A program made the translations under genes and the position numbers. From NCBI RefSeq assembly GCF_019112525.1, contig NZ_CP077800.1, positions 248,001 through 312,000 of the forward strand: DNA of 64,000 nucleotides. Direction: 5' to 3'. This stretch comes from Modestobacter sp. L9-4 (GTDB taxonomy: Bacteria > Actinomycetota > Actinomycetes > Mycobacteriales > Geodermatophilaceae). Shown here in pieces: positions 43,752 through 52,345 of this stretch; positions within the stretch are counted from its first letter, which is position 1, and each line of letters begins with the position of its first letter. A model generated the notes under the pieces. That model did not search any database and was not told where the DNA came from. It saw nothing but the letters and a program-made list of their open reading frames with translations.

Positions 43752-45083
43752 ATGACGGACACCCGCATCCCGGCCGCCGCGGACGCGCACTTCCTCGACC
43801 AGCTGCGCTCGGCCACCGACCGGGCCGCCGCGACCGCCGAGCCGCTGTCCTCGGCCCACGCCGGGGCGCCCGAGGAGCTGCTGACCATCGCGGAGCAGGC
43901 GATCGAGGCCGCCCGCGACGAGCTGCTGGCGCTCAGCCACGACCTGCACGCCCACCCCGAGGAGGGCTACGCCGAGCACCGCTCGGTGCGCGCGGTCGCC
44001 GACCTGCTGGCCCGGCACGGCATCACCGCGAAGGTGGGCGTGCACGGGCTGGACACCGCGCTGCGGGCCACCGTCGGCTCCGGTGAGGGCCCGACGGTCG
44101 CCGTGCTGGCGGAGTACGACGCGCTGCCGGGCATCGGGCACGGCTGCGGGCACAACGTCATCTGCTCGTCCGCGGTCGGTGCGTTCTTCGGCCTGGCCGC
44201 GGCGCTGGCCACCGGCGAGGTCGCCGGGACGGCGGTGCTGCTGGGCACCCCGGCCGAGGAGGGCGGCGGCGGCAAGGAGCTGATGGCGCGCGACGGCGCC
44301 TTCGACGGCATCGACGCGGTGGTGATGCTGCACCCGTTCTCCTACGACGCCGCGGTGCAGCCCTTCCTCGGCCGCCGCCAGCTGCGCGCCACCTACACCG
44401 GCATCGCCGCGCACGCCTCGGCCCAGCCGTTCATGGGCCGCAACGCCCTGGACGCCGTGGTCGCCGGCTACAACGGCATCGCGATGCTGCGCCAGCACAT
44501 CCCCGACACCGACCGGGTGCACGGGGTGATCACCGACGGCGGCCAGCGGCCCAACGTCGTCCCGGAGCGCGCCGAGGCGCTGTACTACGTGCGCTCGGCG
44601 ACCCCGGAGACGCTGGCCGACCTCTGCCGCCGGGTCGAGGCGATCGCGGTCGCCGCCGCGGCCATGACCGGCTGCGGGTACGAGCTGCAGTGGGACCAGC
44701 TGCCGGCCTACCTGCCGATCCGGGCCAACCTCGAGCTGGCCGCGCGGTGGACGGCGCACCAGGCGCGCCGCGGGCGCACCGCGCTGCCCCCGGGCGTCAC
44801 CCCGGCGTCGCTGGCCGGGTCGACCGACCTGGGCAACGTGAGCGTCCGGGTGCCCTCGATCCACCCGATGATCGCCATCGCCGGGCCGGAGACGTCGATG
44901 CACACCACCGGTTTCGCCACCGCGGCCGCCTCCCCGGCCGGGGACGCCGCGGTGCTCGACGGCGCGGTGGGTCTGGCGCTCACCGCCCTGGACGCCCTCG
45001 CCGACCCGGCCGTGCTCGCCGCGGCCCGGGAGGAGTTCGAGGCCGCGGGCGGTGTGCTGGACCTGGAGCAGCTGCTCGGCTGA
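43752..45083 (+). CDS. M20 family metallopeptidase/amidase (AbgB/PM20D2-like)
   Basis: A 443-residue M20 hydrolase. The dinuclear site is visible: HAHPEEGYAE near residue 75, the GIGHGCGHN zinc motif near 132, the catalytic Glu pair in PAEEGGGG near 174, and HASAQPFMGRN in the dimerisation lid. The overall pattern follows the PM20D2/AbgB branch, which cleaves beta-alanyl or p-aminobenzoyl-glutamate type amides. The N-terminal 45 residues before the domain are extra. ATG 43752. Tail-to-tail with the xylanase gene, with a small hairpin over both stops. Confidence 0.88.
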   Translation: MTDTRIPAAADAHFLDQLRSATDRAAATAEPLSSAHAGAPEELLTIAEQAIEAARDELLALSHDLHAHPEEGYAEHRSVRAVADLLARHGITAKVGVHGLDTALRATVGSGEGPTVAVLAEYDALPGIGHGCGHNVICSSAVGAFFGLAAALATGEVAGTAVLLGTPAEEGGGGKELMARDGAFDGIDAVVMLHPFSYDAAVQPFLGRRQLRATYTGIAAHASAQPFMGRNALDAVVAGYNGIAMLRQHIPDTDRVHGVITDGGQRPNVVPERAEALYYVRSATPETLADLCRRVEAIAVAAAAMTGCGYELQWDQLPAYLPIRANLELAARWTAHQARRGRTALPPGVTPASLAGSTDLGNVSVRVPSIHPMIAIAGPETSMHTTGFATAAASPAGDAAVLDGAVGLALTALDALADPAVLAAAREEFEAAGGVLDLEQLLG

Positions 45084-45103
45084 GCAGCTCCTGCGGTCAG
45101 CCG
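45078..45103. terminator. Hairpin spanning two converging stop codons
   Basis: CGGCTGA (45077-45083) pairs with TCAGCCG (45097-45103), including the stop codons of both the M20 and xylanase genes. Short but placed exactly where a bidirectional terminator is needed. Confidence 0.45.
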
Positions 45104-46818
45104 CCCAGGGCCCGCCTCATCGCGTCGTGGGCCGGCGTCGGGTGCCCGTCGTCGAACAGGAGGTCGTGGCCCTGCTGCAGGCCGCCGTCGTCGTCGACGA
45201 ACCAGTCGTAGCGGTCGTCCAGGCCCCAGGTGGTGTAGGCCACGCAGGTGGGCGAGCTCAGGCAGGTGCTCAGCACGGTGGCGTACTGCTCGGCCTGGGC
45301 GTCGGTCCCCCGGCCGTCGGTGACGTCGTTCTCGGAGATGCGGACGTCGAGCCCGGCCGCCCCGAAGGTGTCGAGGGTGTCGGTGAGGTCCTCGGCGGAG
45401 ACGGCGTCGGTCGAGAGGTCGTAGACGTGGGCCTGGAGGCCGACGCCGTCGAGGTGACCGCCCAGCGCGTTGGTGCGACGGACCAGGTCGAGCAGGGCGT
45501 CCTGGCGGGGACCCGGCACGTCGGCGCCGTTCTCGTTGACGAACTGCTCGACGTCGGGGTCGGCGTCGTGGACGGCCCGCGAGACGACCGCCGGGTAGTC
45601 GGGCCCGAAGACCCGGTACCAGGTGTTCTCCTGGAGGCTGGTGCCCTGGTCGAGGTCGAACGGCTCGTTGACGACGTCGAGCGAGGCGAGCCGCCCCCTG
45701 AAGTGCCTCACCACGGTGGTGAGGTAGTCGCGCAGGGCGTCGGCGCTGTCCTGGCGCTCCGCCGCGGTGCCGGTGGGCAGCTCCTGCATCCACCGGGGCA
45801 TCGCCTCCGAGAAGGCGATGGTGTGCCCGTGCACCGCCATGCCCCTGCTCTCCGCCACGGCGAGCAGTGCGTCGGCCTCCTCGAAGGTGTAGACGCCGCG
45901 CCGGGGCGAGAGGGCCTGGGCCTTCATCGCGTTCTCCGGGGTGATGGCCCCGAAGTCACCGATGAGCTCCTGGGCGTACGTCGCGTCCGAGGCGAGCGGA
46001 CCCAGCGCCACCGCTGCACCGATCCTGAGGTCGGGGCGGGTGCGGGCGGCGAGCGCCTGCAGTCCCTCCGCCGAGGGCTCGGCCTGCGCGACCGCGGGGC
46101 CGGCGGTGCCCAGCGAGTCACCCTCCGCAGCGGTGGCGGTGAGGGAGCCGACCGTGAAGGAGCCGTCGTCGCTGGAGAGCCCCAGCCACAGCTCGCCCGA
46201 GTCGAACACCCCGCCGAGCGGCGCCGAGGACAGGGTGTCCCCGCCACTGGCGATCTCGAGTGCGTCCCCGGACCGGCGCACCGAGAGGACGGCGTCCGGG
46301 TCCGGGACCCGCACGTGCTCCTCGTACACCGGGCGGGGGTCGGTCACGTCCTGCTCGCCTGCGCCGTCGAAGACGCTGACCTCGAGGTCGTCGCCGTCGA
46401 GGGTGAGCCGAAGACCGGCCGGTTCGATGCGGAACTCGTCGGCGACCACCGGCGGGCTGTCGTACACGGCCCAGGTCGCGTCCCCGGTGACGTCGGTGAA
46501 GCGCGCACTGAGGGTGAACTCGCCCGCCACCACCAGGTGGGTGCCGTCCAGGTCGAGCGGCGGGGCCGGCTGACGTGTCCCGCCGGGACCGAGGATGCTC
46601 AGCGCGGTGGCGGTGACCCGCAGGCCCGCGCCGTCGGCGGTCACCCCCGGCACGTGCTGCCAGTCCTGTTGCAGCAGGTCCAGCACCTCCCCCTGCGGCG
46701 CGGGGGCGTGCGGGGTGCACCCTGCGAGGGCGACCAGGACGCCCGCCGCCGGCGCGACCGCCCGGTGGGGGTGCCCGGGCCTCGACCGCCTCGACCGGGG
46801 TCCCTCCGCGCCGACCAC
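45097..46818 (-). CDS. GH10 endo-1,4-beta-xylanase lipoprotein with N-terminal extra domain
   Basis: A 573-residue exported glycoside hydrolase. Lipobox LAGC (Cys34) anchors it to the membrane. Residues about 45-245 form a beta-rich module (concanavalin-like, with SGELWLGLSSDDGSF) that could bind carbohydrate. The GH10 barrel follows: NAMKAQAL near 290, acid-base Glu in LDVVNEPFD near 385, and nucleophile Glu in VRISENDV near 495, where most GH10 enzymes read TEhD. It ends with WGLDDRYDWF as in the family. It would release xylo-oligosaccharides at the cell surface. Monocistronic. Confidence 0.9.
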   Translation of the reverse strand: MVGAEGPRSRRSRPGHPHRAVAPAAGVLVALAGCTPHAPAPQGEVLDLLQQDWQHVPGVTADGAGLRVTATALSILGPGGTRQPAPPLDLDGTHLVVAGEFTLSARFTDVTGDATWAVYDSPPVVADEFRIEPAGLRLTLDGDDLEVSVFDGAGEQDVTDPRPVYEEHVRVPDPDAVLSVRRSGDALEIASGGDTLSSAPLGGVFDSGELWLGLSSDDGSFTVGSLTATAAEGDSLGTAGPAVAQAEPSAEGLQALAARTRPDLRIGAAVALGPLASDATYAQELIGDFGAITPENAMKAQALSPRRGVYTFEEADALLAVAESRGMAVHGHTIAFSEAMPRWMQELPTGTAAERQDSADALRDYLTTVVRHFRGRLASLDVVNEPFDLDQGTSLQENTWYRVFGPDYPAVVSRAVHDADPDVEQFVNENGADVPGPRQDALLDLVRRTNALGGHLDGVGLQAHVYDLSTDAVSAEDLTDTLDTFGAAGLDVRISENDVTDGRGTDAQAEQYATVLSTCLSSPTCVAYTTWGLDDRYDWFVDDDGGLQQGHDLLFDDGHPTPAHDAMRRALGG

Positions 46819-46890
46819 GGCTGCAGCCTAGGACCCGCCCCAGCCGTCAGGCCCTCACCCGCGTCGTCCCACCGGCGTCGCTGGGCCGGG

Positions 46891-48357
46891 TCAGTCCCGG
46901 CCGGGCACCCGCAGGCCGTACTGGGTGATCTTGCGGTAAAGGGTGGCCCGGGACAGCCCCAGCTCGGCGGCCGCCTGCACGGCGGTGGCGCCCGGCCGGG
47001 TCAGGCAGCGCAGGATCTCGTCGCGCTCCAGCTGCTCCAGCCGGCCCAGCGGGCGGGTGCCGGAGCTGAGCACCGAGGGCGGCAGGTGCTGCAGGTCGAC
47101 CACGTCGGTGCGGGCGGCGGCCTCCCGGACGGCGGCGCGCAGCTCCCGCACGTTCGCCGGCCACGAGTGCGCGGTCAGCGCGCGCAGCGCCCGCGGGGTG
47201 AACTCGACGTCGCGGTGCCGGCGCTCGCGGGCGAAGGACCGGGCCAGCGGCTCGACGTCCTCACCCCGGTGGCGCAGCGGCGGCACCTCGACCACCGCGC
47301 CCACCAGGCCGGCGAGCGAGGCCGGGACGGCGTCGACCGTCGGCGCGGTGAGCACCATCGGCCGCAGCGGCGCCGACGACGTCCGACCCAGGACGGCGGC
47401 CAGCTCGTCGGCGGCCCAGGCGGGCAGGCTGTCGGCGCCGGAGACCACCACGCAGGTGTCCGGGGCGGTGAGCTCGGGAGCCCACAGCGCCAGCCACGCC
47501 TCGACGTCGGCGGCCTGGGGCGGCCGGGCGACCAGCACCCGCTCGCGCCGCCGTCCGCCGTGCCGGGCGAGGGTGGCCACCGCGGACTTGCCCGCGCCGG
47601 GCTCCCCCACCACGGCCAGCAGCCGCCCGGCGGCGACCGCGTCCCGGGCCGCGGCCACGGCGTCCCGCCAGGCGCGGGAGGGGCAGGGGTCGGAGCCGGC
47701 GGCGGCGAGCCGGTCGGCGAAGACGTGGAAGACCTCGCCGCGCGGCGCCGGCCGCTCCGGGTGTCCCCCGGCCCGCACGTGCATCAGTGCGCTGGTGTTG
47801 CCGGCGGCGGACTGGGCCAGGGCGAGCAGCAGGTCGGAGGAGGCGTCGGACCAGGTGGTCATGTTGATGCTGCCGACCAGGTCGCCGGACCGCGGGTCCA
47901 GCACCGGCACCGCCGCGCAGGTGTAGCGGCGCAGCGGGGCGACGAAGTGCTCGTCGGCGCGCACCAGCGACGGCACCCGGTCGGCCAGCGCCAGCCCCAG
48001 GCCGCTGGTGCCGGCGGTGCGCTCGCCGAAGTAGAAGCCCGGCGCCAGGTGCACCCGGTCCAGCGAGCGGTTGATGTCCGCGTCGTCGGACCAGCGGGCC
48101 AGCACCAGCCCCTCGGCATCGGTGATCATCAGGCCCAGCGGCTCGTTCGCCAGCGTCCCGTGCAGCCGGCCGAGCACCTCGGCGCCGCACTCGTAGAACA
48201 GCGAGTCGGTCGGCAGCGCGCCGGTGAAGACCGGCTCGACCTCCTCCGGGGAGACGCCGTAGCGCCGGCTGCGCGCCCACGAGGCGCGGACCCGGGGACG
48301 GGCGTCGGAGCGCACCGGCTCCCCCGTCGCCGCGCGGACCAGCGGCAGCTCCGTCAC
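46891..48357 (-). CDS. AcoR/MimR-type transcriptional activator (GAF + reduced AAA + Fis HTH)
   Basis: A 488-residue regulator. The N-terminal part (about 20-220) is the AcoR-type sensor with a GAF domain (EPLGLMITDAEGLVLARW, YFGERTAGTSGLGLAL, RRYTCAAVPVLD). The central region is a shortened sigma-54-activator AAA domain: Walker A GEPGAGKSA is kept, but the GAFTGA loop that contacts sigma-54 is absent. The C-terminus is a Fis-type helix-turn-helix (AVQAAAELGLSRATLYRKI). In actinomycetes such proteins (MimR, for example) activate propane/acetone monooxygenase operons. Divergent from the amidohydrolase operon across a perfect palindrome. GTG 48357 has GGAGG 9 bases upstream. Confidence 0.87.
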   Translation of the reverse strand: MTELPLVRAATGEPVRSDARPRVRASWARSRRYGVSPEEVEPVFTGALPTDSLFYECGAEVLGRLHGTLANEPLGLMITDAEGLVLARWSDDADINRSLDRVHLAPGFYFGERTAGTSGLGLALADRVPSLVRADEHFVAPLRRYTCAAVPVLDPRSGDLVGSINMTTWSDASSDLLLALAQSAAGNTSALMHVRAGGHPERPAPRGEVFHVFADRLAAAGSDPCPSRAWRDAVAAARDAVAAGRLLAVVGEPGAGKSAVATLARHGGRRRERVLVARPPQAADVEAWLALWAPELTAPDTCVVVSGADSLPAWAADELAAVLGRTSSAPLRPMVLTAPTVDAVPASLAGLVGAVVEVPPLRHRGEDVEPLARSFARERRHRDVEFTPRALRALTAHSWPANVRELRAAVREAAARTDVVDLQHLPPSVLSSGTRPLGRLEQLERDEILRCLTRPGATAVQAAAELGLSRATLYRKITQYGLRVPGRD

Positions 48358-48448
48358 CTGTGACCACCTCCGGACGCGCCGTTGCGTCGCGGCGGACCCG
48401 GCCCGCCGTCGGTCCCATCCTGGCCCGGCCGGCGGCCCTCGCCGCCGG

Positions 48449-48477
48449 TCCCGGTGTCTCAAAGTGAGACACCGGGA
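48449..48477. promoter_or_regulatory. Perfect 29-bp palindrome, candidate operator of the MimR-like activator
   Basis: Arms 48449-48461 and 48465-48477 are exact 13-base reverse complements around AAG, with the core TGTCTCA-N3-TGAGACA. It lies 37 bases before the amidohydrolase start and 91 bases from the regulator start. The TGTC...GACA symmetry fits sites described for AcoR-type activators. Confidence 0.75.
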
Positions 48478-48514
48478 CACCTGGCGGACGTCGGTCGCCG
48501 TCCTAACGTCCAGT

Positions 48515-49606
48515 GTGACCCAGCTCGCACTCGACGAGCCGGCACCGGTCGAGGAGGACGGCGTGTACAGCAAGGACGGCGAGGACTACTTCATCGTGGA
48601 CGCGCACATCGCGCTGTGGGACGCGCGTCCGGAGAACCAGCTGAACGTGCACGGCAAGCAGTTCATCGACTGCTTCTACGACTACCACCGCAACCTCAGC
48701 CCGGAGTCGGAGGTCTGGCCCTACGAGGAGTACCTCTACCAGGGCGGCGAGCGGCTGATGCGCGACGTGTTCGGCAACGGGGTCGTCGACCACGCCGTCT
48801 TCCAGCCCGCCCGGCTGGGCGAGTTCTACGCCCGCGGCTTCGGCCAGACCGAGGAGGCGTTCGCGCTCACCCAGGCCCACCCGGACAAGCTCACCTACAA
48901 CCACTGGTTCGACCCGCGGGACGGCGAGCGCGGGCTGGACCAGCTCCGCGAGGACGCCGAGCGATTCGGCCTCAAGGGCGTGAAGCTCTACACCGCCGAC
49001 TGGCACGGGGACTCCCGCGGCTGGAAGCTCAACGACCCGATGGCCTACCGGTACTTCGAGCTGTGCCGGGAGCTGGGCATCACCAACATCCACGTGCACA
49101 AGGGCCCGACGATCCGCCCGCTGGACCGCGACGCCTTCGACGTGGCCGACGTCGACCACGTGGCCACCGACTTCACCGACCTGCAGTTCATCGTCGAGCA
49201 CTGCGGGCTGCCGCGGCTGGAGGACTTCTGCTGGATCGCCACCCAGGAGCCCAACGTGCACGCCGGGCTGGCCGTGGCCATCCCGTTCATCCACACCCGG
49301 CCGCGCTACTTCGCCCAGATCATGGGCGAGCTCGTCTACTGGCTCGGCGAGGACCGCATCCTCTTCTCCAGCGACTACGCGCTCTGGACGCCGACCTGGC
49401 TGGTCGAGCGGTTCGTGGACTTCCAGATCCCTGCGGACATGACCGAGTACGGCCCGCTCACCACCGCGGTGAAGAAGAAGGTGCTCGGGCTCAACGCGGC
49501 GAAGCTCTACGGCATCCCGGTGCCGCCGGAGCTGCAGCTGCCCGACGCCGACGAGACCGCGACGGGGCCCCGCGAGCCGGGCAGCGCCGACCTGGCGATG
49601 GCCTGA
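48515..49606 (+). CDS. Amidohydrolase of propane/acetone-monooxygenase operons
   Basis: A 363-residue amidohydrolase-2 type barrel. The segments GKQFIDCFYDYHRNLSPES, ERFGLKGVKLYTADWHGDS, NIHVHKGPTIRPLDRDAFD and SSDYALW match the conserved amidohydrolase found inside mim/prm (propane monooxygenase) clusters, whose role is still unclear. The first metal motif reads VDAHIALWD, so the second His of HxH seems replaced by Ala. GTG 48515 has no ribosome site; a leaderless start behind the palindrome is plausible. It is followed by the DUF59 and ADH genes with 1- and 4-base overlaps. Confidence 0.86.
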   Translation: MTQLALDEPAPVEEDGVYSKDGEDYFIVDAHIALWDARPENQLNVHGKQFIDCFYDYHRNLSPESEVWPYEEYLYQGGERLMRDVFGNGVVDHAVFQPARLGEFYARGFGQTEEAFALTQAHPDKLTYNHWFDPRDGERGLDQLREDAERFGLKGVKLYTADWHGDSRGWKLNDPMAYRYFELCRELGITNIHVHKGPTIRPLDRDAFDVADVDHVATDFTDLQFIVEHCGLPRLEDFCWIATQEPNVHAGLAVAIPFIHTRPRYFAQIMGELVYWLGEDRILFSSDYALWTPTWLVERFVDFQIPADMTEYGPLTTAVKKKVLGLNAAKLYGIPVPPELQLPDADETATGPREPGSADLAMA

Positions 49607-50364
49607 TGACGGCGACCCTGACGCTGACCGAGGACGACGTCCGGGCCGCGCTGTCGACCGTCGTGGACCCCGAGCTCGACGAGCCGATCACCGACGTCGG
49701 CTTCGTCCGCTCGGTCACCGTCGACGGCAGTGTGGTGGAGGTGCACCTGCGACTGCCCACGTCGTTCTGCGCGCCGAACTTCGCCTGGCTGATGGTCTCC
49801 GACGCCCAGGACGCCCTCCGCGCCCTGCCCGGCGCCGGCCGGGTCGTGGTGGAGCTCGACGACCACCACGACTCCGACCTGATCAACGCCGGGCTCGCCG
49901 CAGACGCCGGCTACCGCGGCACGTTCGGCCACGAGGCCGAGGACTCCCTCGACGAGCTGCGGGCGACCTTCCGGCGGAAGGCGCACACCGCGGCGATGGA
50001 GCGGGCGCTCACCGCCTGGCTGCGGGCCGACCCGGCCCGCGCCGAGGACGCGGTCGGTGCCCTGCTGCTCCGAGACCTGCCCGCCGGCCCGGTGACGGAC
50101 GCGTTGCTGGACCGGCGGGCAGCCCTCGGGCTGCCGGTCGACCCGACCTCGCCCGTGCTGCTGGCCCCCGACGGCACCCGCCCACCGGCCGGGGCGGTGA
50201 CCGCGACGCTGCGCCGGGCCCGCTCGGTGCGCATCTCCGTCGACGGCAACGCGCACTTCTGCCGCGGCCTGCTCACCACGCGGTACCCCGGCGCCGAGGC
50301 CGACCAGACCCCGCGCCCCTCGATCGACTCCCGCCCGCTCCTGCCCCTGGAGGTCCTGTCATGA
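49606..50364 (+). CDS. DUF59 (MIP18-type) iron-sulfur/monooxygenase assembly protein
   Basis: A 252-residue protein. The N-terminal 100 residues are a DUF59 domain: VDPELDEPITDVGFVRSV and LPTSFCAPNFAWLM, the latter carrying the reactive Cys of the family. The C-terminal 150 residues (KAHTAAMERALTAWLRADP and a Pro-rich part) are the extension seen in propane-monooxygenase operons, where the protein is thought to help mature or insert metal into the hydroxylase. Starts at ATG 49606 sharing one base with the amidohydrolase stop. The hydroxylase it would serve is not in the window. Confidence 0.84.
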   Translation: MTATLTLTEDDVRAALSTVVDPELDEPITDVGFVRSVTVDGSVVEVHLRLPTSFCAPNFAWLMVSDAQDALRALPGAGRVVVELDDHHDSDLINAGLAADAGYRGTFGHEAEDSLDELRATFRRKAHTAAMERALTAWLRADPARAEDAVGALLLRDLPAGPVTDALLDRRAALGLPVDPTSPVLLAPDGTRPPAGAVTATLRRARSVRISVDGNAHFCRGLLTTRYPGAEADQTPRPSIDSRPLLPLEVLS

Positions 50365-51386
50365 GAGCCGTCCGCGTCACCGGCTACCACCAGCCCCTGC
50401 GGATGGACGACGTCCCGAAGCCCGAGCCCACCGGCCCGCACGACGTCGTCGTCCGGATCGGCGGGGCCGGCGTCTGCCGCACCGACCTGCACGTGCTGGA
50501 GGGCCAGTGGGCGGAGAAGTCGCAGGTCGCGCTGCCGTACACGATCGGGCACGAGAACGCCGGCTGGGTCGACGCCGTGGGCTCCGCGGTGACCAACGTG
50601 GCGCCCGGCGACAAGGTGATCCTGCACCCGCTGCTCACCTGCGGGCTGTGCCGCGCCTGCCGCGCCGGCGACGACGTGCACTGCGAGAACTCCCAGTTCC
50701 CCGGCATCGACACCGACGGCGGCTACGCCGAGTTCCTGCTCACCTCCGCCCGCAGCTGCGTGAAGATCGACGACTCGCTGGAGCCCGCGGACGTCGCCGC
50801 GCTCGCCGACGCCGGCCTGACCGCGTACCACGCGGCGGCCAAGGCGGCCGCCCGGCTGCGGGCCGGTGACCGGTGCGTGGTGATCGGCGCCGGCGGCCTG
50901 GGACACATCGGCATCCAGGTCATGCACGCCATCTCCCCCGCCGAGCTCATCGTCATCGACCGCAACCCCGACGCGGTCAAGCTGGCGCTGGAGATCGGCG
51001 CGGACCACGCGGTCGTCGCCGACGGCACGCACGCCGAGCAGGTGCGGGAGCTGACCGGTGGCCACGGCGCGGAGGTGGTCATCGACTTCGTCGGCGAGGG
51101 CGGGTCCACGAAGGAAGGGCTGGCCATGACGCGGCGGGCCGGTGACTACCTGGTGGTCGGCTACGGCGAGAACGTCGACGTGCCGACCATCGACCTGATC
51201 TCGGCGGAGATCAACATCATCGGCAACCTGGTCGGCAGCTACAACGACCTGGTCGAGCTGATGGCCCTGGCCGCCCAGCAGAAGGTGCGGCTGCACACCG
51301 CCCGGTACGCCCTGGACGACTTCCAGTCCGCGATCGACGACCTCGACGCCGGCCGGGTGCGCGGCCGGGCGATCCTCGTGCCCTGA
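50361..51386 (+). CDS. Zinc-dependent alcohol dehydrogenase (Rhodococcus ADH-A-like)
   Basis: A 341-residue medium-chain dehydrogenase. Catalytic zinc ligands: GVCRTDLHV (Cys about 38) and GHENAG (His about 62). Structural zinc CGLCRACRAGDDVHC (about 92-106). NAD-binding VIGAGGLGHIG near 173. It most likely interconverts secondary alcohols and ketones, and in propane operons it oxidises 2-propanol to acetone. Overlaps the DUF59 gene by ATGA and is followed by a strong hairpin, so it closes the three-gene operon. Confidence 0.9.
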   Translation: MRAVRVTGYHQPLRMDDVPKPEPTGPHDVVVRIGGAGVCRTDLHVLEGQWAEKSQVALPYTIGHENAGWVDAVGSAVTNVAPGDKVILHPLLTCGLCRACRAGDDVHCENSQFPGIDTDGGYAEFLLTSARSCVKIDDSLEPADVAALADAGLTAYHAAAKAAARLRAGDRCVVIGAGGLGHIGIQVMHAISPAELIVIDRNPDAVKLALEIGADHAVVADGTHAEQVRELTGGHGAEVVIDFVGEGGSTKEGLAMTRRAGDYLVVGYGENVDVPTIDLISAEINIIGNLVGSYNDLVELMALAAQQKVRLHTARYALDDFQSAIDDLDAGRVRGRAILVP

Positions 51387-51391
51387 GCCTC

Positions 51392-51417
51392 CCGGGGCCC
51401 CGGCTGCGGGGCCCCGG
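51392..51417 (+). terminator. Perfect 10-bp GC hairpin after the ADH gene
   Basis: Arms 51392-51401 and 51408-51417 with a 6-base loop, 5 bases past the stop. All pairs are G-C. Confidence 0.7.
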
Positions 51418-51490
51418 CGGGCGGGCCGGTGTGTGCGCGGGGTCGTGGTCGGGAAGAGTGGCCCGGGCACCACCGACGCGAGGAGAGCAC

Positions 51491-52345
51491 ATGGCACGGG
51501 TTGCAGTGACCGGCAGCAGCGGGAAGCTGGGCAGGGCGGTGGTCACGCACCTGCTCGAGTCCGGCTGGGACGTGCTGGCCCTGGACCGGGTGCCGAGCGC
51601 GCGCACCGACGTGGAGTCCTCGATCGTCGACCTCACCGACGCCGGGCAGGCGTTCGAGGCCCTCGCCGGCTTCGACGAGCACGCCCCGGTCGACGCGCTG
51701 GTGCACCTGGCCGCCGTCCCCGCGCCCGGGCTGATGCCGAACTCGGCGGTCTTCACCAACAACGCCACCACGTCGTACAACGTCTACGCCGCCGCGCTGC
51801 GGGCCGGCATCCGCAAGATCGTCTGGGCGTCGAGCGAGACCGTGCTCGGCCTGCCCTTCGACGAGGACCCGCCCTACGTGCCCGTCGACGAGGAGTACAC
51901 CCCGCGGCCGACCACCACCTACTCGCTGGTGAAGACCCTGGAGGAGGAGATGGCCCGCCAGCTCTGCCGCTGGCACCCCGACCTGTCGATGACCGGGCTG
52001 CGGTTCAGCAACGTCATGTACCCCGAGGACTACGCGGCCTTCCCCGGCTACGACGAGTCCACCGCGGCCCGCCGCTGGAACCTGTGGGGCTACATCGACG
52101 CCCGGGACGGCGCCCAGGCCGTGCGCCGCGGGCTGGAGCACACCGAGTCCGGCGCCGACGTCTTCATCGTGGCCAACGCCGACACCGTGAGCACCCGGCC
52201 GAACGCCGAGCTGCTCGCCGCGGAGTTCCCGGGCGTGCCCGTCAACCGCGAGCTCGGCGAGCACGAGACGCTGCTGTCGATCGACAAGGCGCGTCGCGTC
52301 CTCGGCTTCGAGCCCACCCACTCGTGGCGGGACGAGCGACCGTGA
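51491..52345 (+). CDS. NAD-dependent epimerase/dehydratase (uronate-dehydrogenase-like extended SDR)
   Basis: A 284-residue extended SDR. The cofactor motif TGSSGKLGR lies at 7-15, a conserved AAVPAPG segment near 77, the catalytic YSLVK (YxxxK) near 152, and LRFSNVMYPEDY further on. The fold and length resemble uronate dehydrogenases and UDP-sugar epimerases. ATG 51491 is preceded by AGGAGAG. It overlaps the G6PD-like gene (GTGA) downstream, so the pair is co-translated and probably works on one sugar-derived substrate. Confidence 0.85.
   Translation: MARVAVTGSSGKLGRAVVTHLLESGWDVLALDRVPSARTDVESSIVDLTDAGQAFEALAGFDEHAPVDALVHLAAVPAPGLMPNSAVFTNNATTSYNVYAAALRAGIRKIVWASSETVLGLPFDEDPPYVPVDEEYTPRPTTTYSLVKTLEEEMARQLCRWHPDLSMTGLRFSNVMYPEDYAAFPGYDESTAARRWNLWGYIDARDGAQAVRRGLEHTESGADVFIVANADTVSTRPNAELLAAEFPGVPVNRELGEHETLLSIDKARRVLGFEPTHSWRDERP

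Noticed and set aside
45052-48363. 1103-codon plus-strand frame over the xylanase and regulator genes
   Set aside because: No recognisable domain and biased composition; both minus-strand genes are well supported.
48358-48514. Sigma-54 (-24/-12) promoter before the amidohydrolase operon
   Set aside because: No convincing GG-N10-GC pair at the right place, and the regulator lacks the sigma-54 contact loop.
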